Positions 21,072-30,150 of a stretch of 64,000 nt of DNA are shown one piece after another; positions within the stretch are counted from its first letter, which is position 1; each line of letters starts with the position of its first letter. Position numbers and translations under genes: made by a program. Origin of the DNA: Williamsia sterculiae. Lineage in GTDB: Bacteria > Actinomycetota > Actinomycetes > Mycobacteriales > Mycobacteriaceae. Below the pieces are notes generated by a model. That model worked only from the letters and a program-made list of their open reading frames with translations, was not told the origin of the DNA and ran no database searches. The stretch spans positions 216,359-280,358 of the forward strand of contig NZ_FTNT01000002.1 of the NCBI RefSeq assembly GCF_900156495.1, written 5' to 3'.

Positions 21072-21519
21072 CCCCCCCGCCCCGATCATCGACTCGCAGC
21101 ACGTCGTATCGCACTTCCTGACGTCGATGGCTGTGGGTGACGTGACTGCGGCGGTGGCGCTGGTCGACGACCACATCGACTACACCAACGTCTCGCTGCC
21201 TACACTGCACGGCAAGAAATCCACCGCGGCCGTGCTGGGACTGCTAGCCAAGCCGTGGGCAGGGTTCGGGGTGGTGGTGCACAACATCGTCGGCGAGGGG
21301 GATGTGGTGCTGACCGAGCGTACCGACGAGCTGAAGGTCGGTCCGCTCGTCGCGCAATTCTGGGTGTGCGGTCGTTTCGAGGTGCGCGAGGGTCGGATCA
21401 CCGTCTGGCGGGACTACTTCGACTGGTTCGACGTGACCAAGGGTCTGGTGCGCGGCCTGGTCGCGATCGTGGTGCCACCGCTGCGTCGACGGTTGCCCGC
21501 GCCGGAGATCACCGGCTGA
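21040..21519 (+). CDS. SnoaL-like/limonene-1,2-epoxide hydrolase-fold protein (copy 2)
   Basis: 159 residues, paralogue of the preceding gene. Shared blocks include the TNV-LPT-GK segment, RVGPL/KVGPL, FWV-GRFEVR, ITVWRD and FDVTKGL. The conserved fold and the polar pocket residues suggest a small-molecule hydrolase or isomerase of unknown substrate. ATG 21040 lies inside the end of copy 1, with CATACT seven bases upstream as a possible private -10. The C-terminal region is basic and hydrophobic (about residues 135-155). Confidence 0.8.
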   Translation: MTSQPPIPAHDPPAPIIDSQHVVSHFLTSMAVGDVTAAVALVDDHIDYTNVSLPTLHGKKSTAAVLGLLAKPWAGFGVVVHNIVGEGDVVLTERTDELKVGPLVAQFWVCGRFEVREGRITVWRDYFDWFDVTKGLVRGLVAIVVPPLRRRLPAPEITG

Positions 21520-21541
21520 CTCCACCCACTGCGTCGACCGA

Positions 21542-21886
21542 CTAGAGGATCTCGTCGATGGCCTCGACCGGACGCGCGAGCCGTGTGCCGTTCTCGGTGA
21601 TCACGAAGGGCCGCTCGATGAGGATCGGGTGGTCGGCCATCGCGTCCAGCAGAGCGTCGTCGTCGGCATCGGCCAGTCCCAGCTCCGCGTACACCGACTC
21701 CCGGCGACGCACCGCCTGACGGACGGGTATCCCGGCCGCCGCGATCAGTTCGACGAGTTCGGCGCGGCACGGTGGCGCGTCCAGATACCGGATCACCGTC
21801 GGTTCTATCCCGGCGTCCCTGATGCGCTGCAACGCCTTCCGTGACGTGGAGCATCGTGGGTTGTGGAGGATGGTCGCGGTGCTCAC
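21542..21886 (-). CDS. arsC: ArsC family arsenate reductase-like protein
   Basis: 114 residues, thioredoxin-like ArsC/Spx fold. The catalytic Cys is C12 in HNPRCSTSRKALQ, the motif of glutaredoxin-linked ArsC. The three basic residues that bind arsenate in E. coli ArsC appear to have partners in RPFVITENG and the preceding region. The best reading is arsenate reductase, although YfgD-like members have no proven arsenate role. No arsenite pump is nearby. The GTG start is five bases after the prs stop, so it is the third gene of the glmU-prs operon. Confidence 0.8.
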   Translation of the reverse strand: MSTATILHNPRCSTSRKALQRIRDAGIEPTVIRYLDAPPCRAELVELIAAAGIPVRQAVRRRESVYAELGLADADDDALLDAMADHPILIERPFVITENGTRLARPVEAIDEIL

Positions 21887-21891
21887 GGCGG

Positions 21892-22869
21892 CTACGCGCT
21901 GCCGTCGAACAGGCTCGTGACCGACCCGTTCTCGAACACCTGCTGGATGGTCTGCGCGAGCATGGGTGCGATGGACAGCACGGTGAGGTTGTCGAACTGC
22001 TTCTCCGGGCCGATCGGCAGTGTGTTGGTCGCGATGACCTCCTTGGCGCCGCAGCCGGCGAGGCGCTCGGGGGCCGGATCGGAGAACACTCCGTGGGTGG
22101 TCGCGATCACGACGTCGGCGGCACCGGCGTCCTTGAGCACGCGGACAGCGCCCGCGATGGTGCCACCGGTGTCGATCATGTCGTCGATCAGCACACAGGT
22201 GCGGCCGTCGACGCCGCCGACGACGCGGTTGGACTTGACCTGGTTGGGCACCAACGGGTCGCGGGTCTTGTGGATGAACGCCAGCGGGGCACCGTCAAGA
22301 GCGTCGGCCCACTTCTCGGCCACCCGGACACGTCCGGAATCCGGGGAGACCACGGTCACGTGCTCGGTGCCGTAACGCCCACGCACGTAGTCCGCGAGCT
22401 GGCCCTGGGCATGCATGTGATCGACCGGCCCGTCGAAGAATCCCTGGATCTGGTCGGTGTGCAGATCGACGGTGATGATCCGATCGGCACCCGCGGTCTT
22501 GAGCAGGTCGGCAACGAGCCGCGCCGAGATCGGCTCGCGACCACGGTGCTTCTTGTCCTGCCGCGCGTAGGGGTAGAAGGGCAGGACCGCGGTGATCCGC
22601 TTGGCCGAACCGCGCTTGAGCGCGTCGATCATGATCAGCGATTCCATCAGCCACTTGTTCAACGGGGCCGGGCAGCTCTGCAGCACGAAGGCGTCCGAGC
22701 CACGGACCGAGTCCTCGAACCGGACGAAGATCTCACCGTTGGCGAAGTCGCGGGCGGTCTGCGGTGTCACCGAGATCGACAGCTCGCGGGCGACCTCCTC
22801 GGCGAGTTCCGGATGCGCGCGGCCGGAGAACAACATCAGGTTCTTCTGGTTATCGGTCGTCCAAGTCAC
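21892..22869 (-). CDS. prs: Ribose-phosphate pyrophosphokinase
   Basis: 325 residues. It makes PRPP from ribose-5-phosphate and ATP for nucleotides, histidine, tryptophan and decaprenyl-phosphate arabinose. Motifs: [16 protein letters not shown] near the N-terminus, [14 protein letters not shown] (ATP-binding flexible loop), [13 protein letters not shown], and the PRPP loop [12 protein letters not shown]. The GTG start overlaps the glmU stop as GTGA. The glmU-prs pairing is conserved in Mycobacteriales. Confidence 0.97.
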   Translation of the reverse strand: MTWTTDNQKNLMLFSGRAHPELAEEVARELSISVTPQTARDFANGEIFVRFEDSVRGSDAFVLQSCPAPLNKWLMESLIMIDALKRGSAKRITAVLPFYPYARQDKKHRGREPISARLVADLLKTAGADRIITVDLHTDQIQGFFDGPVDHMHAQGQLADYVRGRYGTEHVTVVSPDSGRVRVAEKWADALDGAPLAFIHKTRDPLVPNQVKSNRVVGGVDGRTCVLIDDMIDTGGTIAGAVRVLKDAGAADVVIATTHGVFSDPAPERLAGCGAKEVIATNTLPIGPEKQFDNLTVLSIAPMLAQTIQQVFENGSVTSLFDGSA

Positions 22870-24347
22870 TGCGTGTTCGTTCCGTTCTGCTCGCCGGTGC
22901 TGCCCGTTGCCCTGGGGTCTGCTGATCTCGCCGCCTCGGCGGACGGCGTGTCGGGGCGCTTGGACTCTACCCAGCCCTCGATGTTCCGCTGCTGCCCGCC
23001 CGACACCGCCAGCGCCCCCGGGGGTACATCGTGCCTGATCACGGTACCGGCCCCGGTGTAGGCCCCGTCTCCGACCCGGACCGGGGCGACGAACATGTTG
23101 TCCGAACCGGTCCGGCAGTGACTGCCGATGACGGTGTGGTTCTTGTGCACACCGTCGTAGTTCACGAACACGCTGGAGGCGCCGATGTTGGAGTGCTCAC
23201 CGATGGTCGCGTCCCCGACGTAGGTGAGATGGGGGATCTTCGATCCGGCGCCGATGTCGGCGTTCTTCGTCTCCACGAAGGTGCCGATCTTCGCGTCGAC
23301 GCCCAACCGGGTACCGGGTCGAAGGTAGGCGAACGGTCCCACCTGGGCGTCGTCGGCGATGGTCGCGTCGCTGCCGTGCGTACGGACGATCTGCGCACCG
23401 GTGCCCACGGTCACGTCCGTGAGGGTGGTGTCGGGGCCGATGATCGCGCCGGTCGCGATGGCCGTGGCCCCGTGTAGCTGCGTGTTCGGCTTGATCACCA
23501 CGTCGGCGTCGAGGGCGACGTCGACATCGATCCAGGTGGTGGCCGGATCGACGATGGTGACGCCGGCCAGCAGGTGGCGACGCAGAGTACGCCGGTTCAT
23601 CTCGGCGCCGAGATCGGCCAGTTGCACCTTGTCGTTGCACCCCGCGACCAGCGCGGCGTCATCGATGTGGTTGGCCACGACGGACTTTCCCATCGTGCGG
23701 GCGATGGCGACCACATCGGTGAGATACATCTCGTGTTGTGCGTTGTCGGTGGACAGTTGACCGAGGGCGGCGGCGAGCACCGCCGCGTCGAAGGCGTACA
23801 CCCCGGAGTTCACCTCGGTGATGCGCCGCTGCTCGTCGGTGGCGTCCTTCTGTTCCACGATCTCGGTGACGGCGCCGTCCTGGGTCCGCAGCACGCGCCC
23901 GTACCCGGTCGGATCGTCGGCGGTGAACGTCATCAGGGTGACCGCGGCGCCGGTGTCGCGGTGTCGATCGACCAGGGCGGACAGTGCCTCACCGGTCAGC
24001 AGGGGGATGTCGGCCGCGGTCACCACCACGACCCCGGCGAAGTCGTCGGGTAGCACGGTGAGTCCCGCCTTCACCGCACCACCGGTGCCGTCCTGGACTT
24101 CCTGCACAGCGACCGACACGTCGCGCCGCAACCGTTCGGCCTCCCCGGCGCAGGCCTGCGCGACGCGTTCCCGCTGGTGACCGACCACCGCGACGAGGTG
24201 CTCAGGGTCGATCTGGGCACCCGCGGCCAGCGAGTGAGCCAAGAGGGTTCGCCCGCCCAACTCGTGGAGGACCTTGGGCGTCGACGACCTCATGCGAGTG
24301 CCTGCACCGGCGGCGAGCACGAGAACTGCGGTCGACGCGATCGTCAT
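22866..24347 (-). CDS. glmU: Bifunctional UDP-N-acetylglucosamine pyrophosphorylase/glucosamine-1-phosphate acetyltransferase
   Basis: About 493 residues. The N-terminal uridyltransferase domain has [20 protein letters not shown] at about residues 10-30. The C-terminal domain is a left-handed beta helix with hexapeptide repeats and the acetyltransferase residues in [20 protein letters not shown]. It makes UDP-GlcNAc for peptidoglycan and arabinogalactan linkage. ATG 24347 has GAGGAG upstream; the frame stays open beyond it by chance. The C-terminal tail of about 35 residues after the helix is acidic and Ala-rich, as in mycobacterial GlmU. Confidence 0.97.
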   Translation of the reverse strand: MTIASTAVLVLAAGAGTRMRSSTPKVLHELGGRTLLAHSLAAGAQIDPEHLVAVVGHQRERVAQACAGEAERLRRDVSVAVQEVQDGTGGAVKAGLTVLPDDFAGVVVVTAADIPLLTGEALSALVDRHRDTGAAVTLMTFTADDPTGYGRVLRTQDGAVTEIVEQKDATDEQRRITEVNSGVYAFDAAVLAAALGQLSTDNAQHEMYLTDVVAIARTMGKSVVANHIDDAALVAGCNDKVQLADLGAEMNRRTLRRHLLAGVTIVDPATTWIDVDVALDADVVIKPNTQLHGATAIATGAIIGPDTTLTDVTVGTGAQIVRTHGSDATIADDAQVGPFAYLRPGTRLGVDAKIGTFVETKNADIGAGSKIPHLTYVGDATIGEHSNIGASSVFVNYDGVHKNHTVIGSHCRTGSDNMFVAPVRVGDGAYTGAGTVIRHDVPPGALAVSGGQQRNIEGWVESKRPDTPSAEAARSADPRATGSTGEQNGTNTQ

Positions 24348-24477
24348 AGAACGAACTCCTCGGATGGATGATGCGGTTCCGATCGGGGCTGATCCTACGC
24401 ACTGATAGAACGGACGTGATCGAGGCGTCGAGGGCGCCGGGCGTGGATGTGCTGGACGACGACGAAGGGGTGTGTGC

Positions 24478-25233
24478 GTGAACGACACGAGGACCGCGAT
24501 AGTGACCGGTGCGGCACGGGGAATCGGTGCGGCAGTTGCCAAGCGGCTCGCGGCGGATGGGCTGGCCGTCGCGGTGCTGGACCTCGACGAGACCGCCTGC
24601 ACCGAGGCGGTGACGGCCATCACCGATGCGGGAGGTTCCGCGATCGCCGTCGGTGCCGACGTATCCGACGAGGCGGCCGTGGCCGCGGCGGTGGATCGGG
24701 TGGCCACCGAGCTGGGTGCGCCGACCGTGCTGATCAACAACGCGGGCATCCTCCGCGACAATCTGCTGTTCAAGATGTCCGTCGACGACTGGGACAAGGT
24801 GCTCGGCGTTCACCTGCGCGGGGCGTTCCTGATGAGCCGTGCCACACAGAAGCACATGGTCGACGCCAGGTGGGGTCGGATCGTGAACCTGTCGAGCACC
24901 TCGGCGCTGGGCAACCGCGGGCAGGCCAACTATTCCGCGGCCAAAGCGGGTATGCAGGGTTTCACCAAGACGTTGGCCATCGAACTGGGACCGTTCGGGG
25001 TCACCGCCAACGCCATCGCACCCGGGTTCATCGAGACCGATATGACCGCGGCCACCGCGGCGCGGATCGGCGTGCCGTTCGAGGAGTTCATCGCCGCGCG
25101 CGCGGCGGAGACGCCGGTGCGCCGTGGCGGCACACCCGCCGACATCGCCAACGCCGCGTCGTTCTTCGTGGGCGAGGCGGCGGGCTTCGTGTCCGGCCAG
25201 GTGCTGTACGTGGCCGGGGGGCCCACGGACTAG
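24478..25233 (+). CDS. Short-chain dehydrogenase/reductase, FabG-like
   Basis: About 251 residues, classical SDR. The NAD(P) loop [16 protein letters not shown] is at about residues 8-23, [10 protein letters not shown] near 84, the active-site serine in [11 protein letters not shown], and the YxxxK pair in [12 protein letters not shown]. The C-terminal [14 protein letters not shown] is typical of 3-oxoacyl-ACP or 3-hydroxyacyl-CoA reductases. GTG 24478 is chosen with AAGGGG upstream; GTG 24472 is two codons earlier. It is divergent from glmU. It is the nearest candidate ketoreductase to the acyl-ACP operon 26443-32723, but it is not part of that transcript. Confidence 0.88.
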   Translation: MNDTRTAIVTGAARGIGAAVAKRLAADGLAVAVLDLDETACTEAVTAITDAGGSAIAVGADVSDEAAVAAAVDRVATELGAPTVLINNAGILRDNLLFKMSVDDWDKVLGVHLRGAFLMSRATQKHMVDARWGRIVNLSSTSALGNRGQANYSAAKAGMQGFTKTLAIELGPFGVTANAIAPGFIETDMTAATAARIGVPFEEFIAARAAETPVRRGGTPADIANAASFFVGEAAGFVSGQVLYVAGGPTD

Positions 25234-25283
25234 GGATCAGCGGTGGCGCGGCAACCATCGGCACCGCTGGACTCGAACGCCTG

Positions 25284-25355
25284 CTCCGCCACCAGGACTC
25301 GAACCTAGAATGCCTGAACCAAAATCAGGAGTGTTGCCGATTACACCATGGCGGA
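25284..25355 (-). tRNA. tRNA-Gln (anticodon UUG)
   Basis: 72 bases, a complete cloverleaf on the minus strand. The acceptor stem is TCCGCCA with TGGCGGA, followed by discriminator G. The D-stem is GTGT/ACAC, and the anticodon stem CCTGA/TCAGG encloses loop TTTTGGT, giving anticodon TTG. The T-arm is CTAGG-TTCGAGT-CCTGG. The CCA end is not encoded. Confidence 0.97.
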
Positions 25356-25444
25356 TGGTGGCCGCGAGTGGCCTGCCGCCGGTGATTCTGCCATATCCCG
25401 GTGCAAGGGAAACGATGCAGCTTGGCCCAGTGGCCGGCAAGGGT

Positions 25445-25450
25445 GATACT
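25445..25450 (+). promoter_or_regulatory. -10 box of MerR gene, leaderless
   Basis: GATACT ends exactly six bases before ATG 25457, so transcription would begin on the A of the start codon. The related GATAC core also occurs in the palindromes near 34100 and 35880. Confidence 0.45.
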
Positions 25451-25456
25451 GGTCCG

Positions 25457-26389
25457 ATGCCTGCAGACAGCGACCCGCAGACGTCGGTGCCCGGTTCTGG
25501 TCACCATCCGCGGGACGCCCAGTCGCACGGTGCGCGCGCGGTCGCCGCGACGATCGACAACCTGCTGCACCAACCCGGCAAGCGGATGGGGCGGCAGACT
25601 CGCGAGATCGAGGTCGCCATCACCCAGCTCGTCGACTCGGCGGTGCGGCAAGCACGTTCCGGCAGCGTTGGCACGCCGGTGGAATACCGCATCGACGAAC
25701 TCGCCCACCGCGCCGGGATGACGACCCGCAACGTACGCTCCTATCGGGAGCGGGGTCTGTTGCCGCGGGCCCGGCGCGTCGGTCGGGTCAGTCTCTACAA
25801 CGACACCCATCTCGCCCGACTGCGACTGATCGGTTCGATGTTGGAGCGCGGTTACACCACCGCGCACATCGACGAGATGGTCTCCGCGTGGGAGTCCGGG
25901 CGTCAACTCGGCGACATCCTGGGGCTCGAGACGGCACTGGCCGAGCCCGGTGGGCCGATCACCGAGAACGTCGCCGACCTGATGGCGACGGTGGGCGACC
26001 GCTCGGCGCTCGAACGGTTGGTGGCGTTGGGTGTGGTGAGCGTCGACGGCACCACCGCCACCGTGATCAAGCCCCAGCTCCTGGACGCGGTGATGGCGCT
26101 CTCGGAGGGCGGTGTCTCCGTGCACCAGGCGCTGGACGTGACCGAACAGCTCGCCCCGGCCATCGACGACATCGGGCACACGGTGGTCAGCACAGCGACC
26201 ACCGTCGCCAGCGTCGTCCCGGTGGACGGTGATCAGACACAGGTCGGCGATCACACGCAGGTCGCGGCGCAGGCGGCCGCGGTGGCGCGGATGCGCGCCT
26301 TGTCCCTGGCGATGCTGAACGCCACGGTGCAGTCGTCCATCGAGTCGCTTCTCGACGAGCATCTGCGGACACTGTTCGACGATCGGTAG
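25457..26389 (+). CDS. MerR family transcriptional regulator
   Basis: About 310 residues, unusually long for MerR. An N-terminal extension of about 75 residues precedes the winged-helix domain: YRIDELAHRAGMTTRNVRSY near residue 77 and RRVGRVSLYNDTHLARLRLI near 105. A coiled-coil-like dimerisation stretch follows. The remaining C-terminal 130 residues are Ala/Val/Thr-rich with no recognised ligand domain and no Cys cluster, so a metal sensor is unlikely. Start ATG 25457 is supported by a -10 box six bases upstream; ATG 25415 is an alternative. It converges with the accessory operon, so it could control that operon, but no direct evidence exists. Confidence 0.88.
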   Translation: MPADSDPQTSVPGSGHHPRDAQSHGARAVAATIDNLLHQPGKRMGRQTREIEVAITQLVDSAVRQARSGSVGTPVEYRIDELAHRAGMTTRNVRSYRERGLLPRARRVGRVSLYNDTHLARLRLIGSMLERGYTTAHIDEMVSAWESGRQLGDILGLETALAEPGGPITENVADLMATVGDRSALERLVALGVVSVDGTTATVIKPQLLDAVMALSEGGVSVHQALDVTEQLAPAIDDIGHTVVSTATTVASVVPVDGDQTQVGDHTQVAAQAAAVARMRALSLAMLNATVQSSIESLLDEHLRTLFDDR

Positions 26390-26399
26390 GACGCGCCGA

Positions 26400-26424
26400 G
26401 GGCCGGCCGTCGTGTCTCCGGCCC
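26400..26424. terminator. Bidirectional hairpin between MerR and FAD oxidase genes
   Basis: GGGCCGG (26400-26406) and CCGGCCC (26418-26424) form a perfect 7-base stem around an 11-base loop. It lies in the 53-base gap between two convergent stop codons, so it could end both transcripts. Confidence 0.5.
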
Positions 26425-26442
26425 GCGACGGATGTGCGGGGA

Positions 26443-27843
26443 TCAGTCGGGTTCGATGTTCTGATTGAGATGAAAGCGGTTGTGCGGGTCGAACTGTCGC
26501 TTCACGGCGCGCAGCCGCTGGTAGGTCTCCTCACCGAAGCTCGCACGGATGCGATCCTGACCCTCGTCGCCGATGAAGTTCAGATAGGCGCCCTCCGCGG
26601 CGAAGGGTTCGAGCCGGTCGTAGGCCTCTCGCGTCCATCGCACGCATCCCGCTGTCGCCTCGGGATCCTCCCACGACGTGATGAGGTGCACCACGTAGGG
26701 ATGGTGCCGCGCGGTGAACGCCGTCGCACCGGGTTCGCATCGGCTGGCGAACCCGCCCATCCGGATCAGGTGCATCCGACTGACTGCCGACGGCAACGTC
26801 GCCGCGATGTCGACGAGGGTGTCGACGACGGCATCCGACACCTCGTCCAGGAACACTGTCTTCCAATAGTTGAGCCGTCCGTGCGGAGCGGTGTGGTCGA
26901 GCATGGTCTGCCACATGGCATAAGGGAATTCACGGTGAACGAGTTTGCCCACGGGCGTCACGTCGGGAACGGATTGCAGCTCCCGGGTCGACTGCCCACC
27001 CTCGTCCGAGACGTCCGAGTCACATGAGATGAGCGAGACCTGCGTCCGCGTCTCGTCGTCGACGGCGGGGGCGAAGTCGAGGATCGCACCGAGTTGGTCG
27101 GGCGCGGAGTCCATGACGTCGCGGTAATGGCGGACCACGGCCACACCATCGGTCAGGTCGAAGGCGGCCACGCCACCGATCACCGTGGACACGTCGTGCA
27201 GTTGCAGGGTGATCTCGCTGACGACACCGAAGTTGCCACCGCCACCGCGGATGGCCCAGAACAGTTCCGGGTTCTCGTCCGCCGACGCGGTCAGCACACC
27301 GTGGTCCGGAGTGACCACTCGCGCACCGACGACGTTGTCGCAGGTCATCCCGAAACGACGTGACAGCCAGCCGACCCCGCCACCCACGGTGAATCCTGCG
27401 ACCCCCGTGGTGGATATGACCCCGCCGGGTGTCGCCAGACCCGCGCGCCCGGCCACGAGGTCGAAGTCCTGCCACAACGCGCCGCCCTGGGCGGTCGCGG
27501 TGCGCCGCGCCGGATCGACCGAGACCGAGCGCATCTCGGTCAGGTCGATGACGACACCGTCGTCACACACGGAGTGACCCGCCACGCTGTGTCCGCCGCA
27601 TCGCACGGCGATGTCCACGTCGATCCCGTGGACGCAGGCCACCGCGGCGACGATGTCCTGTTCGGTGCGGCACCGGATGATGACCGCTGGGCGCCTGTCG
27701 ATCATTCCGTTGAACAGTGCACGCGCGGTGTCGTAATCGCTGTCGGACGGGGTGATGACGCGTCCGTCGAGACGGCCGTCGAGTGCGTCGGTCACCGCTG
27801 CGACGACGTCACCGACCGATTGATGCGAGAGGGTGTGGGTCAT
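26443..27843 (-). CDS. FAD-dependent oxidase, berberine-bridge-enzyme type, with bicovalent flavin motif
   Basis: 466 residues. It has an N-terminal FAD-binding-4 (PCMH) domain and a C-terminal BBE segment (DPHNRFHLNQNIEP). Both residues used for double covalent FAD attachment are present: H85 in RCGGHSVAGHS and C168 in RRFGMTCDNVVGA. No signal peptide is seen, so it is cytosolic. Enzymes of this group oxidise alcohols or amines, or close rings oxidatively, in secondary metabolism, releasing hydrogen peroxide. It is the last gene of the accessory acyl-ACP operon; its ATG overlaps the MaoC stop by four bases. A role in oxidising the operon's acyl product is inference. Confidence 0.9.
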   Translation of the reverse strand: MTHTLSHQSVGDVVAAVTDALDGRLDGRVITPSDSDYDTARALFNGMIDRRPAVIIRCRTEQDIVAAVACVHGIDVDIAVRCGGHSVAGHSVCDDGVVIDLTEMRSVSVDPARRTATAQGGALWQDFDLVAGRAGLATPGGVISTTGVAGFTVGGGVGWLSRRFGMTCDNVVGARVVTPDHGVLTASADENPELFWAIRGGGGNFGVVSEITLQLHDVSTVIGGVAAFDLTDGVAVVRHYRDVMDSAPDQLGAILDFAPAVDDETRTQVSLISCDSDVSDEGGQSTRELQSVPDVTPVGKLVHREFPYAMWQTMLDHTAPHGRLNYWKTVFLDEVSDAVVDTLVDIAATLPSAVSRMHLIRMGGFASRCEPGATAFTARHHPYVVHLITSWEDPEATAGCVRWTREAYDRLEPFAAEGAYLNFIGDEGQDRIRASFGEETYQRLRAVKRQFDPHNRFHLNQNIEPD

Positions 27844-28322
27844 GGTAGATCCTTCCTGGTCTCGAGCCGCCAGAGCATGTCGAAGTAGCCCACCACAACG
27901 GTCACGCCGTCCTGGTTGACCGAACTGACCCGTGTCTGGACCGAGCCGAACTCGTCGAGCCTGCGCAGGTCGGTGATCTCGCCCTCGGCGTGGACGGTGT
28001 CGCCGAGAAACGTCGGTCGTTTGAACGTCACACTGTTCATCCGTCGCAGTGCGAGGGCGTGCTCGTGGTCGATGGGCAACAGACCCAGGGTGTAGGAGAG
28101 CACCAGCAGCCCGTTCGCGACCCGCCGGCCGTGCAGACTGTGCTCGGCCGCCCAGTGTCGGTCGATGTGCGACGGCAGCATGTCTCCCGTCCAGACCGAG
28201 AAATTCACGACGTCGGTCTCGGTGATGGTCCGTCCGCCGGTCCGAAAGGAGTCACCGACCCGCAACTCGTCGAATCCGCGAGAGAAGTGCTCCTGTGGCC
28301 GCGCGATCGCCGGCGCGCTCAT
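27840..28322 (-). CDS. MaoC-like hot-dog-fold dehydratase
   Basis: 160 residues, single hot-dog fold. The catalytic Asp/His pair of (R)-specific enoyl hydratases is kept: D47 and H52 in VWTGDMLPSHID. GLLVLSYTLGLLP and NSVTFKRPTFLGDTVHAEGE are further family blocks. It would dehydrate a 3-hydroxyacyl thioester or hydrate an enoyl one. It is joined by four-base overlaps to the carrier protein before it and the oxidase after it, so all three are translationally coupled. Confidence 0.9.
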   Translation of the reverse strand: MSAPAIARPQEHFSRGFDELRVGDSFRTGGRTITETDVVNFSVWTGDMLPSHIDRHWAAEHSLHGRRVANGLLVLSYTLGLLPIDHEHALALRRMNSVTFKRPTFLGDTVHAEGEITDLRRLDEFGSVQTRVSSVNQDGVTVVVGYFDMLWRLETRKDLP

Positions 28323-28570
28323 CCGCGCTTGTCCACGACGATATCGGCCACCTCGCCTGCCGTGCCCGCATGGATGACATCGAACGCGGTCAGGGCGATG
28401 TCGAACTTGAACTTGACCGTGTGCACGAGTTCGACGACGTCGAGCGAGTCGAGGTCGAGCTCGGAGAGTTTGCTGTCGGCGGTCACCTCGGCGGCCGCCT
28501 GCTCGGCGATGAGTCCGAGGACGATCTCACGGAACTCCTGGTCGGTGGTGTCGATGGTGGTTTCGGTCAT
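28319..28570 (-). CDS. Acyl carrier protein (B)
   Basis: 83 residues, acidic four-helix carrier. The phosphopantetheine attachment serine is S42 in ELDLDSLDVVELVH, a DSL motif. The sequence around it resembles FAS/PKS type II carriers. It is one of two clearly different ACPs in this operon. It lies next to the condensing enzyme and the dehydratase, so it may carry the growing chain. It overlaps the MaoC start by four bases. Confidence 0.93.
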   Translation of the reverse strand: MTETTIDTTDQEFREIVLGLIAEQAAAEVTADSKLSELDLDSLDVVELVHTVKFKFDIALTAFDVIHAGTAGEVADIVVDKRG

Positions 28571-28633
28571 GACGGTCTCCTTGCTGATGGGCTGACGAGT
28601 GGTGATGGAGGAACGATGTTGCAGAGCAGTCGA

Positions 28634-29830
28634 TCACGCGGCCTGGAGGAGCAGGGTCGCGTTGTGTCCGCCGAGGCCGAAGGAATTGCTGAGTCCGGCG
28701 AACGACGTACATCCGGGGTCGAGTGGGGTGGCCACCGAGGGCAGGCAGTGCAGGGACAGTTCCGGGTCGGGTGTCCGCAGTCCCACAGTGGGTGCGACGA
28801 CACCGCGCCGCAACACCTCGAGGGTCGCGATGGCCTCGATGGCTCCCGCAGCACCCTGTAGGTGTCCGATCGCCGACTTCACCGACGACATCGGGATGTC
28901 GTCACCGGACTTGCCGAGCACCGCAGCGAGAGCCGCCGTCTCGATGACGTCGTTGTGTCGGGTTCCGGTGCCGTGTGCGTTGATGTATGCGATGTCCTCG
29001 GGTTCGAGTCCGGCGTCGGCCAGTGCGGACGAGACCGTCCGCTCCTGGCCCGACTGGTCCGGCATGGTGAGATGGGTTGCGTCGCTGGCTGATCCGTAAC
29101 CCAGCACCGAACCCAATACCGGTGCCTGACGTGCCCGGGCCAGTTCGGCATTCTCCAGCACCATGATCGCGGCCCCCTCACCGGGAAGAAAACCGTCCCG
29201 GTCGACATCGAACGGCCGGCACCGGCCGGTGGGGGACATCGCGCCCAGATTGCGGTACATGGCACGCACCAGTCGCGCGGAACCGGCGTCCGCCCCGCCG
29301 ACGACCACCGCATCGGCGTGGCCGGAGCGGATCATCCGCACACCTTGGCCGATCGCCATCGCGCCACCCGCACAGGCGCCCGACATGCCGTAGCACTCAC
29401 CCTGCAGGCCGAGTGACATGGAGATGAGGACGGCCGTCGAGTCCGGTGCGGACAGCATCACCCGCAGCGCGGCGACGGCCTTCTCACCCTTGTCGTTCAG
29501 CATGCTCAGCTCGGTGGCCACGGTGTCGGCGCCGGAGGCGGTGGTCGCCACCACGCATCCGATGCGGTCGCCCGCATACGGCAGCCCCTGTTTCCAACCC
29601 GCCTGCGCGGTGGCCTCGTCGCACGCGACCAGGGCCATCTGCGCATATCTGTCGGTGCGACGTATCTGAGACCTGCTGATGACGGCAGCGGGATCGAAGT
29701 CGTCGTAGCTGCCACCGGTCTCGCTCAATGCACTCTGACCGGCTGTCCAGGCGTCGACCAGCGTGCCCACACCGCAGCCGAAGGCGGACACCGCCCCGAC
29801 ACCGGTGATGCTGACAGGTGTGTTCATCAT
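28634..29830 (-). CDS. Beta-ketoacyl-ACP synthase, FabF (KAS II) type
   Basis: 398 residues, thiolase fold. The Cys-His-His triad is intact: C153 in MSGACAGGAMAIG, H286 in NAHGTGTRHND, and H323 in SAIGHLQGAAGA, with K318. It is therefore an active condensing enzyme and not a chain-length factor or decarboxylase. The FDVDRDGFLPGEGAA loop is typical of FabF. It would condense an acyl thioester with malonyl-ACP. ATG 29830 and ATG 29827 are adjacent; AGGA lies five bases before the first. There is only one KAS, so no KS/CLF pair as in aromatic type II PKS. Confidence 0.93.
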   Translation of the reverse strand: MMNTPVSITGVGAVSAFGCGVGTLVDAWTAGQSALSETGGSYDDFDPAAVISRSQIRRTDRYAQMALVACDEATAQAGWKQGLPYAGDRIGCVVATTASGADTVATELSMLNDKGEKAVAALRVMLSAPDSTAVLISMSLGLQGECYGMSGACAGGAMAIGQGVRMIRSGHADAVVVGGADAGSARLVRAMYRNLGAMSPTGRCRPFDVDRDGFLPGEGAAIMVLENAELARARQAPVLGSVLGYGSASDATHLTMPDQSGQERTVSSALADAGLEPEDIAYINAHGTGTRHNDVIETAALAAVLGKSGDDIPMSSVKSAIGHLQGAAGAIEAIATLEVLRRGVVAPTVGLRTPDPELSLHCLPSVATPLDPGCTSFAGLSNSFGLGGHNATLLLQAA

Positions 29831-29906
29831 GAGAGTCCTTTCCTGCTCGTCCGAGTCGTCTGAACCGTTGGGGCCGTCTGGGCCGTCGGAATCCTTCGGG
29901 GTGAGG

Positions 29907-30146
29907 TCACAGCGGTCGCAGAGACATCAGGTCACCGACGCGGATGAGGCGACTGGCCGAGTCCGGATCGAGGCGGGCGCCGGCGGAGTCCTCCAGCGCC
30001 ATGAACAACTCGGCGTAATCGACACTGTCGAGTCCGATGTCGGCGAACGCGGAGTCGACGGTGACCCCATCGGTGTCGCGGTTCTTCTCCACCAGTAGTT
30101 CGACCACCACGTCGACCACCTGATCCTGGGTGAACACGGTTGCCAT
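29907..30146 (-). CDS. Acyl carrier protein (A)
   Basis: 79 residues. The attachment serine is S41 in FADIGLDSVDYAELFMAL. The sequence differs strongly from carrier B of the same operon (28319-28570). It begins four bases after the fatty acyl-AMP ligase stop, so it is the likely acceptor of the fatty acyl group activated by that ligase. ATG 30146 was chosen by the domain boundary; the frame stays open upstream inside the ligase gene. Confidence 0.9.
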   Translation of the reverse strand: MATVFTQDQVVDVVVELLVEKNRDTDGVTVDSAFADIGLDSVDYAELFMALEDSAGARLDPDSASRLIRVGDLMSLRPL

Positions 30147-30150
30147 CGCC

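Noticed and set aside
28634-29830. Chain-length factor or decarboxylating KS-like protein
   Set aside because: The Cys-His-His triad is complete, so it is an active condensing enzyme.
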